DNA of 24,468 nucleotides, from the IMG/VR virus record IMGVR_UViG_3300033553_000177, positions 1 to 24,468 of that record; one strand, written 5' to 3'. Shown here one piece after another: positions 7,675-14,751 of the stretch. How positions within the stretch are numbered: position 1 is the first letter of the stretch; each line of letters begins with the position of its first letter. A model generated the notes under the pieces. That model was not told where the DNA came from, made no database searches, and worked only from the letters and a program-made list of their open reading frames with translations. Origin of the DNA: a virus. A program made the position numbers and the translations under genes.

Positions 7675-9223
7675 GTGGTGGCGGCTAACACATCTCTATA
7701 AAATTCTCGATAAAGAGGGCCGCCTAGTAACTTTTAAACCGTCCAGGGTCCAATTAATGATCCTGGCCGCTTTAGGCTCCCGTCTCCGAGCCCGGATCCT
7801 GAAATATCGCCAGGGTGGCGTAACGACATTATTTTGCATTCTATACCTGGACGATGCCCTCTGGACCCCGGGACATTCAAGCGCGATCATCGCTCACGAA
7901 CGGGAAACACTCGACAAGATATTCGAGATCGTGGATCGTGCCTATGAGAATATCCCGGAATCGATCAAACCAAAGACACAGCGAAACACTCTACGCATGC
8001 TCAAGTTCGAGCACACGTTCGATGGTGAAAAGCTCGACTCCGAAATATACGTCTCATTGACTCTCCGTGGTGGAACGGTCCAATCACTCCACATCACAGA
8101 GCGCGCGTATATCGAGGGGGATAAGTCCCGGGAACTCGAGGCCGGATCAAAACAGGCGGTCCCTATGACTGGCCGTATTACAGAGGAGACGACAGCGAAC
8201 GGATTCAACGAATACTATGATGCATTTACTGAGGATTTCGATAACCCGTCAGACGAGCTCCTGGCAACACTGGCCCTATTCTATGCATGGCATGAGGACC
8301 CTCAATACACGCTCCCAGGGACCATTCCAGAGCGCACCGCAGCCGATCAGGTCCTCGATCGACTTGTATTCGATAACTATGGGAATCACCTCACAGACGG
8401 TCAGATCCTATGGTATAGGTGGAAAGCAAAGGATCTCGAAAAGGCCGCTCGAGCAAGCGATGACAAGGTGGGACTCTCCGGGATCCAACTCATGCGCCAG
8501 GAGTACCCGTCGACGGTCCTCGAGGCGTTCCAGTCAGGCCTCGGAAACGTGTTCGATTCTGAGATCCTGGCCCTATATACCCCTCCCAAAGTGATCGAGG
8601 AATTTAAGTTCGATGATAAACGCCTCAAAGGTGAGACGTTAAAGATATTCACGAAACCCGTTCCCGGCAAGTTCTATGGCATAGGCGGGGATCCATCAGA
8701 CGGCGGGGCCGGTGGAGATCCGGCGGGTGTTGCCGTGTGGGATGAGGACTATCGCAAAGTGGCCGAGTGGTCCGGATCATTACGCCCGGATATCCTAGCA
8801 CAGCTCATCAAAGAGGCAGCCGAGCACTATAACGATGCATTCGCCGGCGTCGAGAATAATATGCTCTCCACGATCCTAGCGCTCTCGGCGATCTATGCGA
8901 ATATATTCGTAACGGTAAAGGTAGACGAAAAGCGCCAGACTCGAACTAAGAAAATGGGGTGGACCACGACCGGCAAATCTCGCGACATTATGATCGATGA
9001 TTTTATCATGCATTTCGAGGAGGAAACGCTACAGGATCTCAGCGCCCGGACACTCAAAGAGATGCAGACATTCGTCAAAAAAGAGGGTGGCAAGCGGGAA
9101 CACGCGACCGGCAAACACGACGACATGTTGTTCGCAGACATGATCGCGGTCCAGATGGTGAAATATAAGGATAAGTCCCGAGGCAAGCGGAGAGTGTTCG
9201 GAGCAAAGCCAGGCGGGCTCTAG
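7640..9223 (+). CDS. Terminase large subunit
   Basis: 527 aa from the start I prefer. It is the ATPase and nuclease that pumps DNA into the prohead. ATPase part: RQGGVTT (57-63) as a variant Walker A, LHITERA (150-156) as Walker B with Glu154, and TEETTANG (181-188) as coupling motif. Nuclease part: GIGGDPSDGG with Asp352, VENN with Glu406, and KHDDMLFADMIAV near the C-terminus. The frame is open further upstream, to 7571, but that stretch is basic low-complexity sequence with no ribosome-binding site, whereas ATG 7640 has GGAGG at 7629-7633 with 6-base spacing. Its stop overlaps the end of the minus-strand gene at 9220. Confidence 0.92.
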   Translation: MIKTRDPRLRNKWWRLTHLYKILDKEGRLVTFKPSRVQLMILAALGSRLRARILKYRQGGVTTLFCILYLDDALWTPGHSSAIIAHERETLDKIFEIVDRAYENIPESIKPKTQRNTLRMLKFEHTFDGEKLDSEIYVSLTLRGGTVQSLHITERAYIEGDKSRELEAGSKQAVPMTGRITEETTANGFNEYYDAFTEDFDNPSDELLATLALFYAWHEDPQYTLPGTIPERTAADQVLDRLVFDNYGNHLTDGQILWYRWKAKDLEKAARASDDKVGLSGIQLMRQEYPSTVLEAFQSGLGNVFDSEILALYTPPKVIEEFKFDDKRLKGETLKIFTKPVPGKFYGIGGDPSDGGAGGDPAGVAVWDEDYRKVAEWSGSLRPDILAQLIKEAAEHYNDAFAGVENNMLSTILALSAIYANIFVTVKVDEKRQTRTKKMGWTTTGKSRDIMIDDFIMHFEEETLQDLSARTLKEMQTFVKKEGGKREHATGKHDDMLFADMIAVQMVKYKDKSRGKRRVFGAKPGGL

Positions 9224-9366
9224 TGATTCACAAAGAAGTCGTCGATCTTATTACCTAAAATAGACAAACGATTTATCGCTTTTTGCTTTATGATAGGGGT
9301 ATAGGTGGCGACGTAATCAAGTCGTCCCGAGTTGTAAATTTTGAATGTTTTTGTTTCGTTGTTCAT
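9220..9366 (-). CDS. Minus-strand 48-aa orphan protein, leaderless
   Basis: Read on the minus strand from ATG 9366 to TAG 9220. The product is basic and begins MNNETKTFKIYNSGRLDYVA and ends IDDFFVNH. It is the only supported leftward gene. It has the best promoter in the window, TTGACA (9401-9396), a 17-base spacer, and TAATAT (9378-9373) with a TG extension. Only 6 bases separate the -10 from the ATG, so the transcript should start at the ATG itself. No Shine-Dalgarno is present. The DNA is AT-richer than its neighbours and poor in the GATC motif seen elsewhere, suggesting a recently acquired autonomous gene (a moron) between terminase and portal. Function unknown: no signal, membrane segment or known motif. 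An alternative is that the promoter makes an antisense RNA to the terminase gene. Confidence 0.55.
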   Translation of the reverse strand: MNNETKTFKIYNSGRLDYVATYTPIIKQKAINRLSILGNKIDDFFVNH

Positions 9367-9372
9367 AGGTAC

Positions 9373-9401
9373 ATATTAGCACAAATATAGCATTATGTCA
9401 A
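9373..9401 (-). promoter_or_regulatory. Strong minus-strand promoter of the 48-aa gene
   Basis: On the minus strand: TTGACA, 17 bases, TAATAT, with TGC just before the -10. The predicted start is the A of ATG 9366. It lies back to back with the portal promoter, whose -10 is at 9430-9435, so the two promoters diverge from a gap of about 30 bases. Confidence 0.75.
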
Positions 9402-9426
9402 GTATCAACAAGCAAAAGCGGAAAAG

Positions 9427-9435
9427 TGATATTAT
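9427..9435 (+). promoter_or_regulatory. Leaderless promoter of the portal gene
   Basis: TGATATTAT is an extended -10 (TATTAT at 9430-9435). Six bases later comes ATG 9442, exactly where transcription should start. No Shine-Dalgarno precedes this gene. The same TGATATTATA block recurs at 14737 and 21225. Confidence 0.65.
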
Positions 9436-9441
9436 AAATCT

Positions 9442-10917
9442 ATGCAAGATGATAACCCGCTAGTATTCCCTAAACAGATCGATAAGGCGCGACTCGAGCG
9501 CTATCGGCACTATGACGAATTATACGAGGGCGAGCATTTCGAGGCCTTTTCTGTTAAGATCCCGGGAGAATTCTCATCTCAATATAAAAAACTCCGATAT
9601 ATTACGGCCAATTTCGCCGGACTTATGAGCCGCGTTGTTGCCGATATGCTATTCGGTGAGGCGATCACGATCGATGTTGAGGAGGATAAGAATCAGAAGT
9701 TTATCGATGGCCTGGTCCATCAGAACGACCTCATTAATCAGCTTTACGAGAGCTCGATCATCAATTCCCGCCGCGGGATGGATGTCTTTAAAATGCGAAT
9801 CGGCAAACGCAATCCCCTCGATCCTACGGCAAAGGCCGAGATCATTATCGAGCAAGTCGGGGCCCAGATCTATTTCCCTCAATTCGATAACAAGGCAGCC
9901 CGGAACGTAACGACTCAGGATATTATCGCGACGACATTCGCCCAGAACGGCAAAACCTATCTCCACAAGGAAACACATCAGCCCGGCCAGATCACGCATG
10001 AGGTGTTCGAGTATGATCTCAAACAAGGGAAAATCATTTCGGCCGAGATGCCGGAGGATTTCGGATTCCTCCCGATCGAAAAGACTCTCGTCAATCGATC
10101 ACTCGTATTCGCTATCCCAAACTATCGGGATGGTAAATACTGGGGACCATCAGACTATAAGGATCTCGAGTCCCTATTTTTCGCATTGAATAACCGACTC
10201 ACAAAGACCGACAATATCCTCGACAAGCACTCGGACCCTATTCTGGCCGTCCCTCCAGGCGTTATCGATGAGGATGGTAAGGTTAAAAAGGAATCTCTCG
10301 GCATGTTCGAGGTAGATAACGAAAATCCCGGATTCAACAAACCGGAGTATATCGTCTGGAACGCGAACCTCGATAGCGCATTCGTAGAGATCGAGAAATT
10401 GATCGAGATGCTATTCATGTTCTCCGAGATCGCACCGGCAACAATGGGCGCAGACAAAAACGGCCAGGCAGAATCCGGCCGCGCTCTCAAATTCAAACTC
10501 CTCGCCACTATCCGCAAGCGTAACCGAAAGATCTCATATTACGATCTCCTGATTAAAGAGATTCTCCAAACGGCCCAGGAACTCGCGATCGCCTGGAAAA
10601 TTGATATCGATGGTGTACGCCCTAGCGCGGCAGAACGTCCGAAAATTCAATGGGGTGATGGCGTTATTAACGACGAAACCGAGCAAGTCGAGAACGCCAC
10701 AAAGCGTATCGATGCCGGCATTTCATCTCGTGCAGATGAGATCGCTCGCCTGGATGATATCACGCCAGAGGAGGCTCGAAAGAAAGTCCAAGAGATCGAC
10801 GACGAATCAGGTCCTAAACTCCCCGATCTCGGAAATCCTGGCGGCACTCCGAATCCTCCAACTCCACCAACGCCTCCGGGCCCTAACGATCCAACACCGC
10901 CAACACCGGGAGCCTAG
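9442..10917 (+). CDS. Portal protein (SPP1 gp6-like)
   Basis: 491 aa, normal for SPP1-type portals, forming the dodecameric DNA gate at one capsid vertex. The N-terminal part carries RLERYRHYDELYEGEH and a helix TANFAGLMSRVVADMLFGE; the central clip/stem region contains NRLTKTDNILDKHSDPILAVP, and then ESGRALKFKLLATIRKRNRK, which is typical of the family. The last 35 residues form a Pro/Thr/Gly-rich tail (repeated P-T-P-P) not needed for the portal fold. The Pro-rich scaffold N-terminus at 11954 looks similar. Translation probably begins on a leaderless mRNA (see the promoter at 9427). A 3-base gap leads to the minor capsid gene. Confidence 0.9.
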   Translation: MQDDNPLVFPKQIDKARLERYRHYDELYEGEHFEAFSVKIPGEFSSQYKKLRYITANFAGLMSRVVADMLFGEAITIDVEEDKNQKFIDGLVHQNDLINQLYESSIINSRRGMDVFKMRIGKRNPLDPTAKAEIIIEQVGAQIYFPQFDNKAARNVTTQDIIATTFAQNGKTYLHKETHQPGQITHEVFEYDLKQGKIISAEMPEDFGFLPIEKTLVNRSLVFAIPNYRDGKYWGPSDYKDLESLFFALNNRLTKTDNILDKHSDPILAVPPGVIDEDGKVKKESLGMFEVDNENPGFNKPEYIVWNANLDSAFVEIEKLIEMLFMFSEIAPATMGADKNGQAESGRALKFKLLATIRKRNRKISYYDLLIKEILQTAQELAIAWKIDIDGVRPSAAERPKIQWGDGVINDETEQVENATKRIDAGISSRADEIARLDDITPEEARKKVQEIDDESGPKLPDLGNPGGTPNPPTPPTPPGPNDPTPPTPGA

Positions 10918-10920
10918 CTT

Positions 10921-11853
10921 ATGGCAGATCGCGGCCCCGTAAAAGTCAGGGATCAGGCTATTAATGCTCTTATCGAGCTATATAAAAAGACGTTCGCCAA
11001 AATCTCAAAAGAGCTCATCGATGCGACTGAGGGCGGTAAAATCTCTCGCGCAAAATTAATGGTCCGTGTAAATATAGAGCTCGAGGCCCTGGGCGTGGAT
11101 GTGGAAAAGTTCGTCAAAACTGAAATCCCGAAATATTATAACGATGGCGCGTCTATCGCCCTCCAGGATCTCCGGAAACTCGGAGTCGACTTATCTAGCG
11201 CCGGATCGGCCGTAATCAACAGGGCGGCCCTCCAGGCACTCGTGGATGAAACGTCCGGCGCTATTTATGAGGGCATTACTGGGATCTCCAGGAACGTATC
11301 GAATATCATCGGCGAGACTACTCGTAAACAGCTCACCATGACGATCGCAGAGGGCAAGCTCACCGCGGAAACTCGAAAAACGATCGCAGCCGGACTCAAG
11401 CAACAGCTCGAGGAGCGCGGGATCGCAGCGCTCAAAGACAAGGCCGGCCGCGAATGGACGTTCGATCGTTATACGTCAATGCTCACCAGGACCAAAGCCG
11501 TAGAGGCCCGCAATCAAGGGCTCGCAAATAAGATGGTTGAATATGGCTATGATCTCGTGCAGATCTCGAACCACGGCTCAAAGCATCTCGCCTGTGCAAG
11601 GTGGGAGGGCCGCATCGTATCAGTAACCGGCCAGACGCCAGGCTATCCCACACTCGCCGAGGCAACGAATGACGGCCTATTCCATCCGAACTGTGAACAC
11701 GCCGCAAACGTGATTGATCCAAAGCTCGCCAAAAATACGGAAGTCTACGACAATCCATATCTCCGAATGAGTCCGGAGGAACGCGCCGCCGACGATCTAA
11801 AATTCCGTCAGCGCAACCTCAAACAGCCCGTCCCGGACCGGGCCAAAGCATAA
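10921..11853 (+). CDS. Minor capsid protein (MuF/Phage_min_cap2-like)
   Basis: 310 aa. The N-terminal two-thirds is helical; the C-terminal part contains TRTKAVEARNQGLANKM and then a Cys/His-bearing segment: GSKHLACARWEGRIVSV, PGYPTLAEATNDGLFHPNCEH. This is the hallmark of the min_cap2 family, encoded next to the portal and carried inside or at the neck of the head. The product likely associates with the portal and may enter the host with DNA, but its exact role is not settled for the family. Start: ATG 10921, 3 bases after the portal stop, with GGGAG upstream. Confidence 0.85.
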   Translation: MADRGPVKVRDQAINALIELYKKTFAKISKELIDATEGGKISRAKLMVRVNIELEALGVDVEKFVKTEIPKYYNDGASIALQDLRKLGVDLSSAGSAVINRAALQALVDETSGAIYEGITGISRNVSNIIGETTRKQLTMTIAEGKLTAETRKTIAAGLKQQLEERGIAALKDKAGREWTFDRYTSMLTRTKAVEARNQGLANKMVEYGYDLVQISNHGSKHLACARWEGRIVSVTGQTPGYPTLAEATNDGLFHPNCEHAANVIDPKLAKNTEVYDNPYLRMSPEERAADDLKFRQRNLKQPVPDRAKA

Positions 11854-11858
11854 CCCTC

Positions 11859-11890
11859 TTGACTTATCCACACCTTTTCCACAATAATAG
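11859..11890 (+). promoter_or_regulatory. Possible promoter for scaffold and coat genes, overlapping a DnaA-like box
   Basis: TTGACT (11859-11864) is followed 18-20 bases later by AATAAT/TAATAG. An exact TTATCCACA (11864-11872) and a one-mismatch copy TTTTCCACA (11875-11883) fill the spacer. The -10 is ambiguous and a second candidate, TAATAA at 11897-11902, exists. The position before the most strongly expressed structural genes supports a promoter. Confidence 0.4.
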
Positions 11891-11914
11891 TCGATGTAAT
11901 AAGTAACGATCCAA

Positions 11915-11943
11915 TAGCGGACACGGACCGCGTTAAAAACGGA
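11915..11943 (+). repeat. Hairpin leader motif, copy 2 (before scaffold gene)
   Basis: TAGCGGACACGGACCGC then GTTAAAAACGGA, matching copy 1 at 6966-6995 with one base missing and one changed. The GCGG/CCGC pairing is kept despite the changes in the loop, which suggests selection for the stem. The GGAGGG ribosome-binding site follows at once. Confidence 0.6.
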
Positions 11944-11953
11944 GGGAGATCAG

Positions 11954-12664
11954 ATGCCAGAACCTATACAACCAACGCCACCAGTAGCAACACCACCAAC
12001 GGGGACACCCCCTGTTGATCCAGGAGCAACGCCTCCGCCAGCAACGCCGCCGACGCCACCAACTGGAGAGGTAGACCTAAAAACTCTATCAGCGGAACAG
12101 CTACAGCAAGTTTTAGAGAACCCGAATCTCTGGAATCTACCACGCGTCAAAGAATTGCGCGATCAAGCGGCCGAGGCTAAAACCCTCAAGGACGCAGCGA
12201 CCGCCGCAGAGAATAAACGCCTGGAGGATAACAAAGAATTCGAGACACTCGCGGAGTCCCGCAAAACGGACCTCGAGACGGCCCAGGGCCAGATCAAAAC
12301 TATGCGGATCGATCAAGCACTCACGAACAAATTAGTTCCCGAGGGCATTGTAGACCTGGATGCGGCACTCAAGCTCGTAGACCGTAGTAAACTCACGATC
12401 GACGATAATGGAGTGGTAAGTGGTATAGATGAAGTCCTCGCATCTCTCAAAACGGACAAAGCTTATTTATTTAACAATACGGGTACACCTCCAGATCCTA
12501 GTCTCGGAACGCCATCCAATCCAACAGGCGGCACTCCACCAACGGGACCGGCTAAGTTTAAACGAAGTCAGCTCCGGGACGCGAAATTCTACACGGAAAA
12601 TCGCGACGAGATTATAAAAGCCCAAGCGGCCGGACTTATCGAGGATGATATCACGCCCAAATAA
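11954..12664 (+). CDS. Capsid scaffolding protein
   Basis: 236 aa directly upstream of the coat gene, the standard place for a scaffold. Residues 1-38 are a Pro/Thr-rich low-complexity segment; residues 45-120 form a highly charged helix with coiled-coil character (QAAEAKTLKDAATAAENKRL and on), as in GP20/DUF4355-type scaffolds. A second Pro/Gly-rich linker near 176-200 is followed by a short helical C-terminal domain that could bind the coat protein. Scaffolds assemble the prohead and then leave. The ribosome-binding site is GGAGGGAGATCAG. The assignment rests on position and composition more than on motifs. Confidence 0.75.
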   Translation: MPEPIQPTPPVATPPTGTPPVDPGATPPPATPPTPPTGEVDLKTLSAEQLQQVLENPNLWNLPRVKELRDQAAEAKTLKDAATAAENKRLEDNKEFETLAESRKTDLETAQGQIKTMRIDQALTNKLVPEGIVDLDAALKLVDRSKLTIDDNGVVSGIDEVLASLKTDKAYLFNNTGTPPDPSLGTPSNPTGGTPPTGPAKFKRSQLRDAKFYTENRDEIIKAQAAGLIEDDITPK

Positions 12665-12690
12665 GCAAATTCTCGAAAGGAATTAACGTA

Positions 12691-13596
12691 ATGACAGACA
12701 CTCTCGGCACAACACAAAACGCGGTATGGATCCCAGAAATCATCGCTAACGAATCGATCGGCCTTTTAGGCGCGTATCTCAACCTGGGTAAAACAGTATC
12801 AAAGGATAGCGAACTCGTATCAGTTCGTCAGGGTCAGGTCCTACATATCCCTAAGCGCGGCGTCATTGTAGCGCAGCAAAAGTCTGAACACACGGATGCG
12901 GTGTTGCAGCAACCACAGGGCGACGATGTACAAGTTACCGTCGATCAACACTGGTACGTTCGTCTAGCCGAGGAAGATTTCTCAAAGGCTATGCAAGTCG
13001 GATCAACGTTGCCTGGCTACCTGGAGGACGCAGTTATCGTCCTAGCGGAAAAGATCGAGTCAGAGCTTGCCTCACACTCGAGCGAATTCGATAACACTGA
13101 TATTCCGACATCAGGAACAAACGACGCTCTAAAGGGCATCGCGAAAGTTCGCGAATTCATGGTCGGAAACAAGGTCCCTCAATTAGCGCAAAAATTCGGC
13201 TACGTTGCGCCTAGCCTTGTAACCGCGTTGCTTGAATCTCAAGCATTCATCGATCCAAAACTGATTCCTCAAAATCGTGCATTGACAGAGGGAACAGTCG
13301 GACGCGTCGGCGGATTCGACGTATTCGAGGGTCAACTCGTCGAGCAAGTGGGCTCACCGGCTCATTTCCAAAACTTGTTCTACACCAAGAACGCCCTAGT
13401 TTTGGCATCTCGACCGCTTGAAATGCCAGACGCAGCATTAGGCGTCCAGAGCGCAACTGTAAACAGCGAGGCCGGCCTTGCGATTCGTGTGATCCGACAC
13501 TACGATTCAGCAGCTATGGCAACCGTGGGACAAATGGATGTCCTGTTCGGTACAGCCGTCAACGACGAGCGCCAGGGATTCGTCCTCGAGTCTTAA
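12691..13596 (+). CDS. Major capsid protein (HK97-fold, P22 coat-like)
   Basis: 301 aa. The N-terminal region (VWIPEIIANESIGLLGAYLN), the G-Q-VLHIPKRG strand, the QHWYVRLAEEDFSKAMQ strand-helix, the spine-like helix with LEDAVIVLAEKIESELAS and the late VGRVGGFDVFEG strand are those of coat proteins of the P22 gp5-like group. It forms the icosahedral shell and is the likely main client of the phage GroEL. Codon use differs from neighbours: more CTT, TTG, GTT and CGT, and only 7 GATC in 906 bases, against 6-8 per 300 bases in two other regions I counted. This fits strong expression. The AAAGGA ribosome-binding site has good spacing, and an intrinsic terminator follows 20 bases after the stop. 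Confidence 0.88.
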   Translation: MTDTLGTTQNAVWIPEIIANESIGLLGAYLNLGKTVSKDSELVSVRQGQVLHIPKRGVIVAQQKSEHTDAVLQQPQGDDVQVTVDQHWYVRLAEEDFSKAMQVGSTLPGYLEDAVIVLAEKIESELASHSSEFDNTDIPTSGTNDALKGIAKVREFMVGNKVPQLAQKFGYVAPSLVTALLESQAFIDPKLIPQNRALTEGTVGRVGGFDVFEGQLVEQVGSPAHFQNLFYTKNALVLASRPLEMPDAALGVQSATVNSEAGLAIRVIRHYDSAAMATVGQMDVLFGTAVNDERQGFVLES

Positions 13597-13617
13597 TCGA
13601 CCCGGGATCACCTGTGG

Positions 13618-13646
13618 AAAAGTCCTCCAATTTCGGAGGACTTTTT
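13618..13646 (+). terminator. Intrinsic terminator after the coat gene
   Basis: AAAAGTCCTCC, a 6-base loop AATTTC, GGAGGACTTTT and a short T tract. The stem is perfect and is followed by TTTTTC. It ends the scaffold/coat transcript. Confidence 0.9.
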
Positions 13647-13658
13647 CTATTGCGCTAG

Positions 13659-13667
13659 TGCTATGAT
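13659..13667 (+). promoter_or_regulatory. Promoter of the candidate small RNA
   Basis: TGCTATGAT is an extended -10 lying 12 bases after the terminator T tract. Transcription should start at 13674, exactly the first base of a perfect 8-bp hairpin. No clear -35. Confidence 0.6.
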
Positions 13668-13673
13668 TAATGT

Positions 13674-13840
13674 GATAGGTATTCCTCGCAGTTACCTATC
13701 CGCACCTTATTCAAAAAACACACCTCCCAAAAAACTCCACCTCACGGGTAGATGGTCGAATATCTACCGCATAAGTCTCTCTAAAACAAACACATCGAAC
13801 ACCAACAAACGGTCCCCCAATTTTCGGAGGGCCGTTTTTT
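13674..13840 (+). ncRNA. Candidate phage small RNA, about 167 nt
   Basis: This stretch is bounded by its own extended -10 promoter (13659-13667) and its own intrinsic terminator (13808-13840). The predicted 5' end begins a hairpin, GATAGGTA (13674-13681) pairing with TACCTATC (13693-13700). A second stem pairs GGTAGAT (13747-13753) with ATCTACC (13762-13768). Between them lies an A- and C-rich single-stranded part holding CACCTCC (13721-13727) and CTCCACCTC (13735-13743), which resemble the anti-Shine-Dalgarno end of 16S rRNA and could pair with GGAGG sites in mRNAs. A 60-codon ORF crosses it but starts within the -10 box and has no ribosome-binding site. It does not look like a tRNA. No family is recognised; the function is a guess. 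Confidence 0.6.
13808..13840 (+). terminator. Intrinsic terminator of the small RNA unit
   Basis: AACGGTCCCCC, loop, GGAGGGCCGTT then TTTTT. The stem has one wobble pair and one mismatch and is GC-rich, with a good T tract. It overlaps no gene and ends the transcript from 13674. Confidence 0.88.
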
Positions 13841-13842
13841 AT

Positions 13843-13851
13843 TGATATAAT
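13843..13851 (+). promoter_or_regulatory. Extended -10 promoter of the LysM-CHAP gene
   Basis: TGATATAAT is a perfect TG-n-TATAAT element directly after the terminator. A start near 13858 would leave a 30-base leader containing the AGGAG site used by the AUU start at 13888. Confidence 0.65.
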
Positions 13852-13887
13852 GATAAAGCTTAATCAGCATTAAATAGGAGATTTCAC

Positions 13888-14646
13888 ATTAGTATCAAAC
13901 CTGTAATTCTAGCGATCGTAATATCGGTCGCGGCCCTCGTAGCGACTCCGGTCCCGGCGAGCGCTCTCACAAATATTAAGTATAGATCGAGCACGAATAC
14001 TCTCGATTTCTTAACAATGGGATTCGTCCAGGAGCCAACACCGGATCCAGTTATCAAGGTCCAGGAATTGCCGGCGGAACCCTCGCCCACAAAACCACCC
14101 GAACCAAAGCCGGATCGTAAATATACGGTCCAAGAGGGCGACAACCTCTCAAAAATTGCCGATCAGAATAGCACAACCTGGCCTCGATTATGGAATAAGA
14201 ATCTCGATCTCAAAGATCCGAACCTTATCTATATCGGCCAGATTTTAATTATTCCCCCAGAATCGGAAGTCCTAAAGGATCGGGAAGTGCCCGCCATTCA
14301 AGCGCAGACGGCCGCTCCTGGCGTCCGATCGTACAATTCGGCCGGGAACACATACGCGCCCGGGAATTGCACCTGGTACGTTAAAAACAGGCGTCCGGAC
14401 CTCCCGGGAAATCTCGGCAATGCGAACACCTGGCAATATATGGCTCAATCATACGGCCTCCCGACTGGATTAACTCCACGCGCGGGCGCGGTGGGGACGA
14501 CTGGAGCCGGCGATCTCGGCCATGTTGTCTATGTCGAGCGAGTAAATAGCGATGGAACGATCCTCATATCTGAGATGAATTTCGCCGGGCTCTATTCGCA
14601 GCGGTCCAGGACCGCGAATGCCTCCGAATTTCAATACATATATTAA
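13888..14646 (+). CDS. Secreted LysM-CHAP peptidoglycan hydrolase with AUU start
   Basis: The first ATG of this frame is at 14017, but the frame is open upstream and reads a textbook signal peptide: a Lys-containing N-terminus, hydrophobic ILAIVISVAALVA, and an ASA cleavage site at residues 24-26. No ATG, GTG or TTG starts it; ATT at 13888 does, 7 bases after an AGGAG site. The protein is then 252 aa: signal 1-26, a Pro-rich linker, LysM at about 79-123 (KYTVQEGDNLSKIA to GQILIIP), and CHAP with Cys161 (GNCTWYV), His212 (DLGHVVYV) and the polar residue in ISEMN (229-231). CHAP domains cut peptide bonds of peptidoglycan. Because it is exported by itself it could act at entry, in wall remodelling or in holin-independent lysis. 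It is a separate transcript unit from the GH25 lysin. Confidence 0.82.
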   Translation: MSIKPVILAIVISVAALVATPVPASALTNIKYRSSTNTLDFLTMGFVQEPTPDPVIKVQELPAEPSPTKPPEPKPDRKYTVQEGDNLSKIADQNSTTWPRLWNKNLDLKDPNLIYIGQILIIPPESEVLKDREVPAIQAQTAAPGVRSYNSAGNTYAPGNCTWYVKNRRPDLPGNLGNANTWQYMAQSYGLPTGLTPRAGAVGTTGAGDLGHVVYVERVNSDGTILISEMNFAGLYSQRSRTANASEFQYIY

Positions 14647-14655
14647 GGCCATGTC

Positions 14656-14728
14656 TTATCCACAGTTTATCCACGGGGCGATTTCAATCTGTTAGCCCTG
14701 TGGATAACTCTGCTCTATATGGGGATAA
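14656..14728. promoter_or_regulatory. Cluster of DnaA-box-like motifs
   Basis: In 73 bases of gene-free DNA: TTATCCACA exact at 14656-14664, TTATCCACG at 14667-14675 (one mismatch), TGTGGATAA exact on the other strand at 14699-14707, and TGGGGATAA at 14720-14728 (one mismatch, minus). This is the bacterial DnaA-box consensus. It may be a replication origin using host DnaA or a DnaA-controlled promoter region for the glycosyltransferase operon. No adjacent AT-rich unwinding region is obvious. Confidence 0.55.
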
Positions 14729-14736
14729 CTTGCTTA

Positions 14737-14745
14737 TGATATTAT
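14737..14745 (+). promoter_or_regulatory. Promoter of the glycosyltransferase operon
   Basis: TGATATTAT, an extended -10 identical to that of the portal gene. Six bases later is ATG 14752. The transcript should therefore start at that ATG and carry the structured leader. Confidence 0.65.
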
Positions 14746-14751
14746 AGATCT

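Noticed and set aside
9300-9366. Possible + strand promoter or leader in the terminase-portal gap
   Set aside because: A TATGAT box is present but without -35 or TG at proper spacing, and the DNA is explained by the minus-strand gene.
13663-13845. 60-codon + strand ORF in the small-RNA unit
   Set aside because: Starts inside the -10 box, has no ribosome-binding site, covers the terminator hairpin, and has composition unlike the other proteins.
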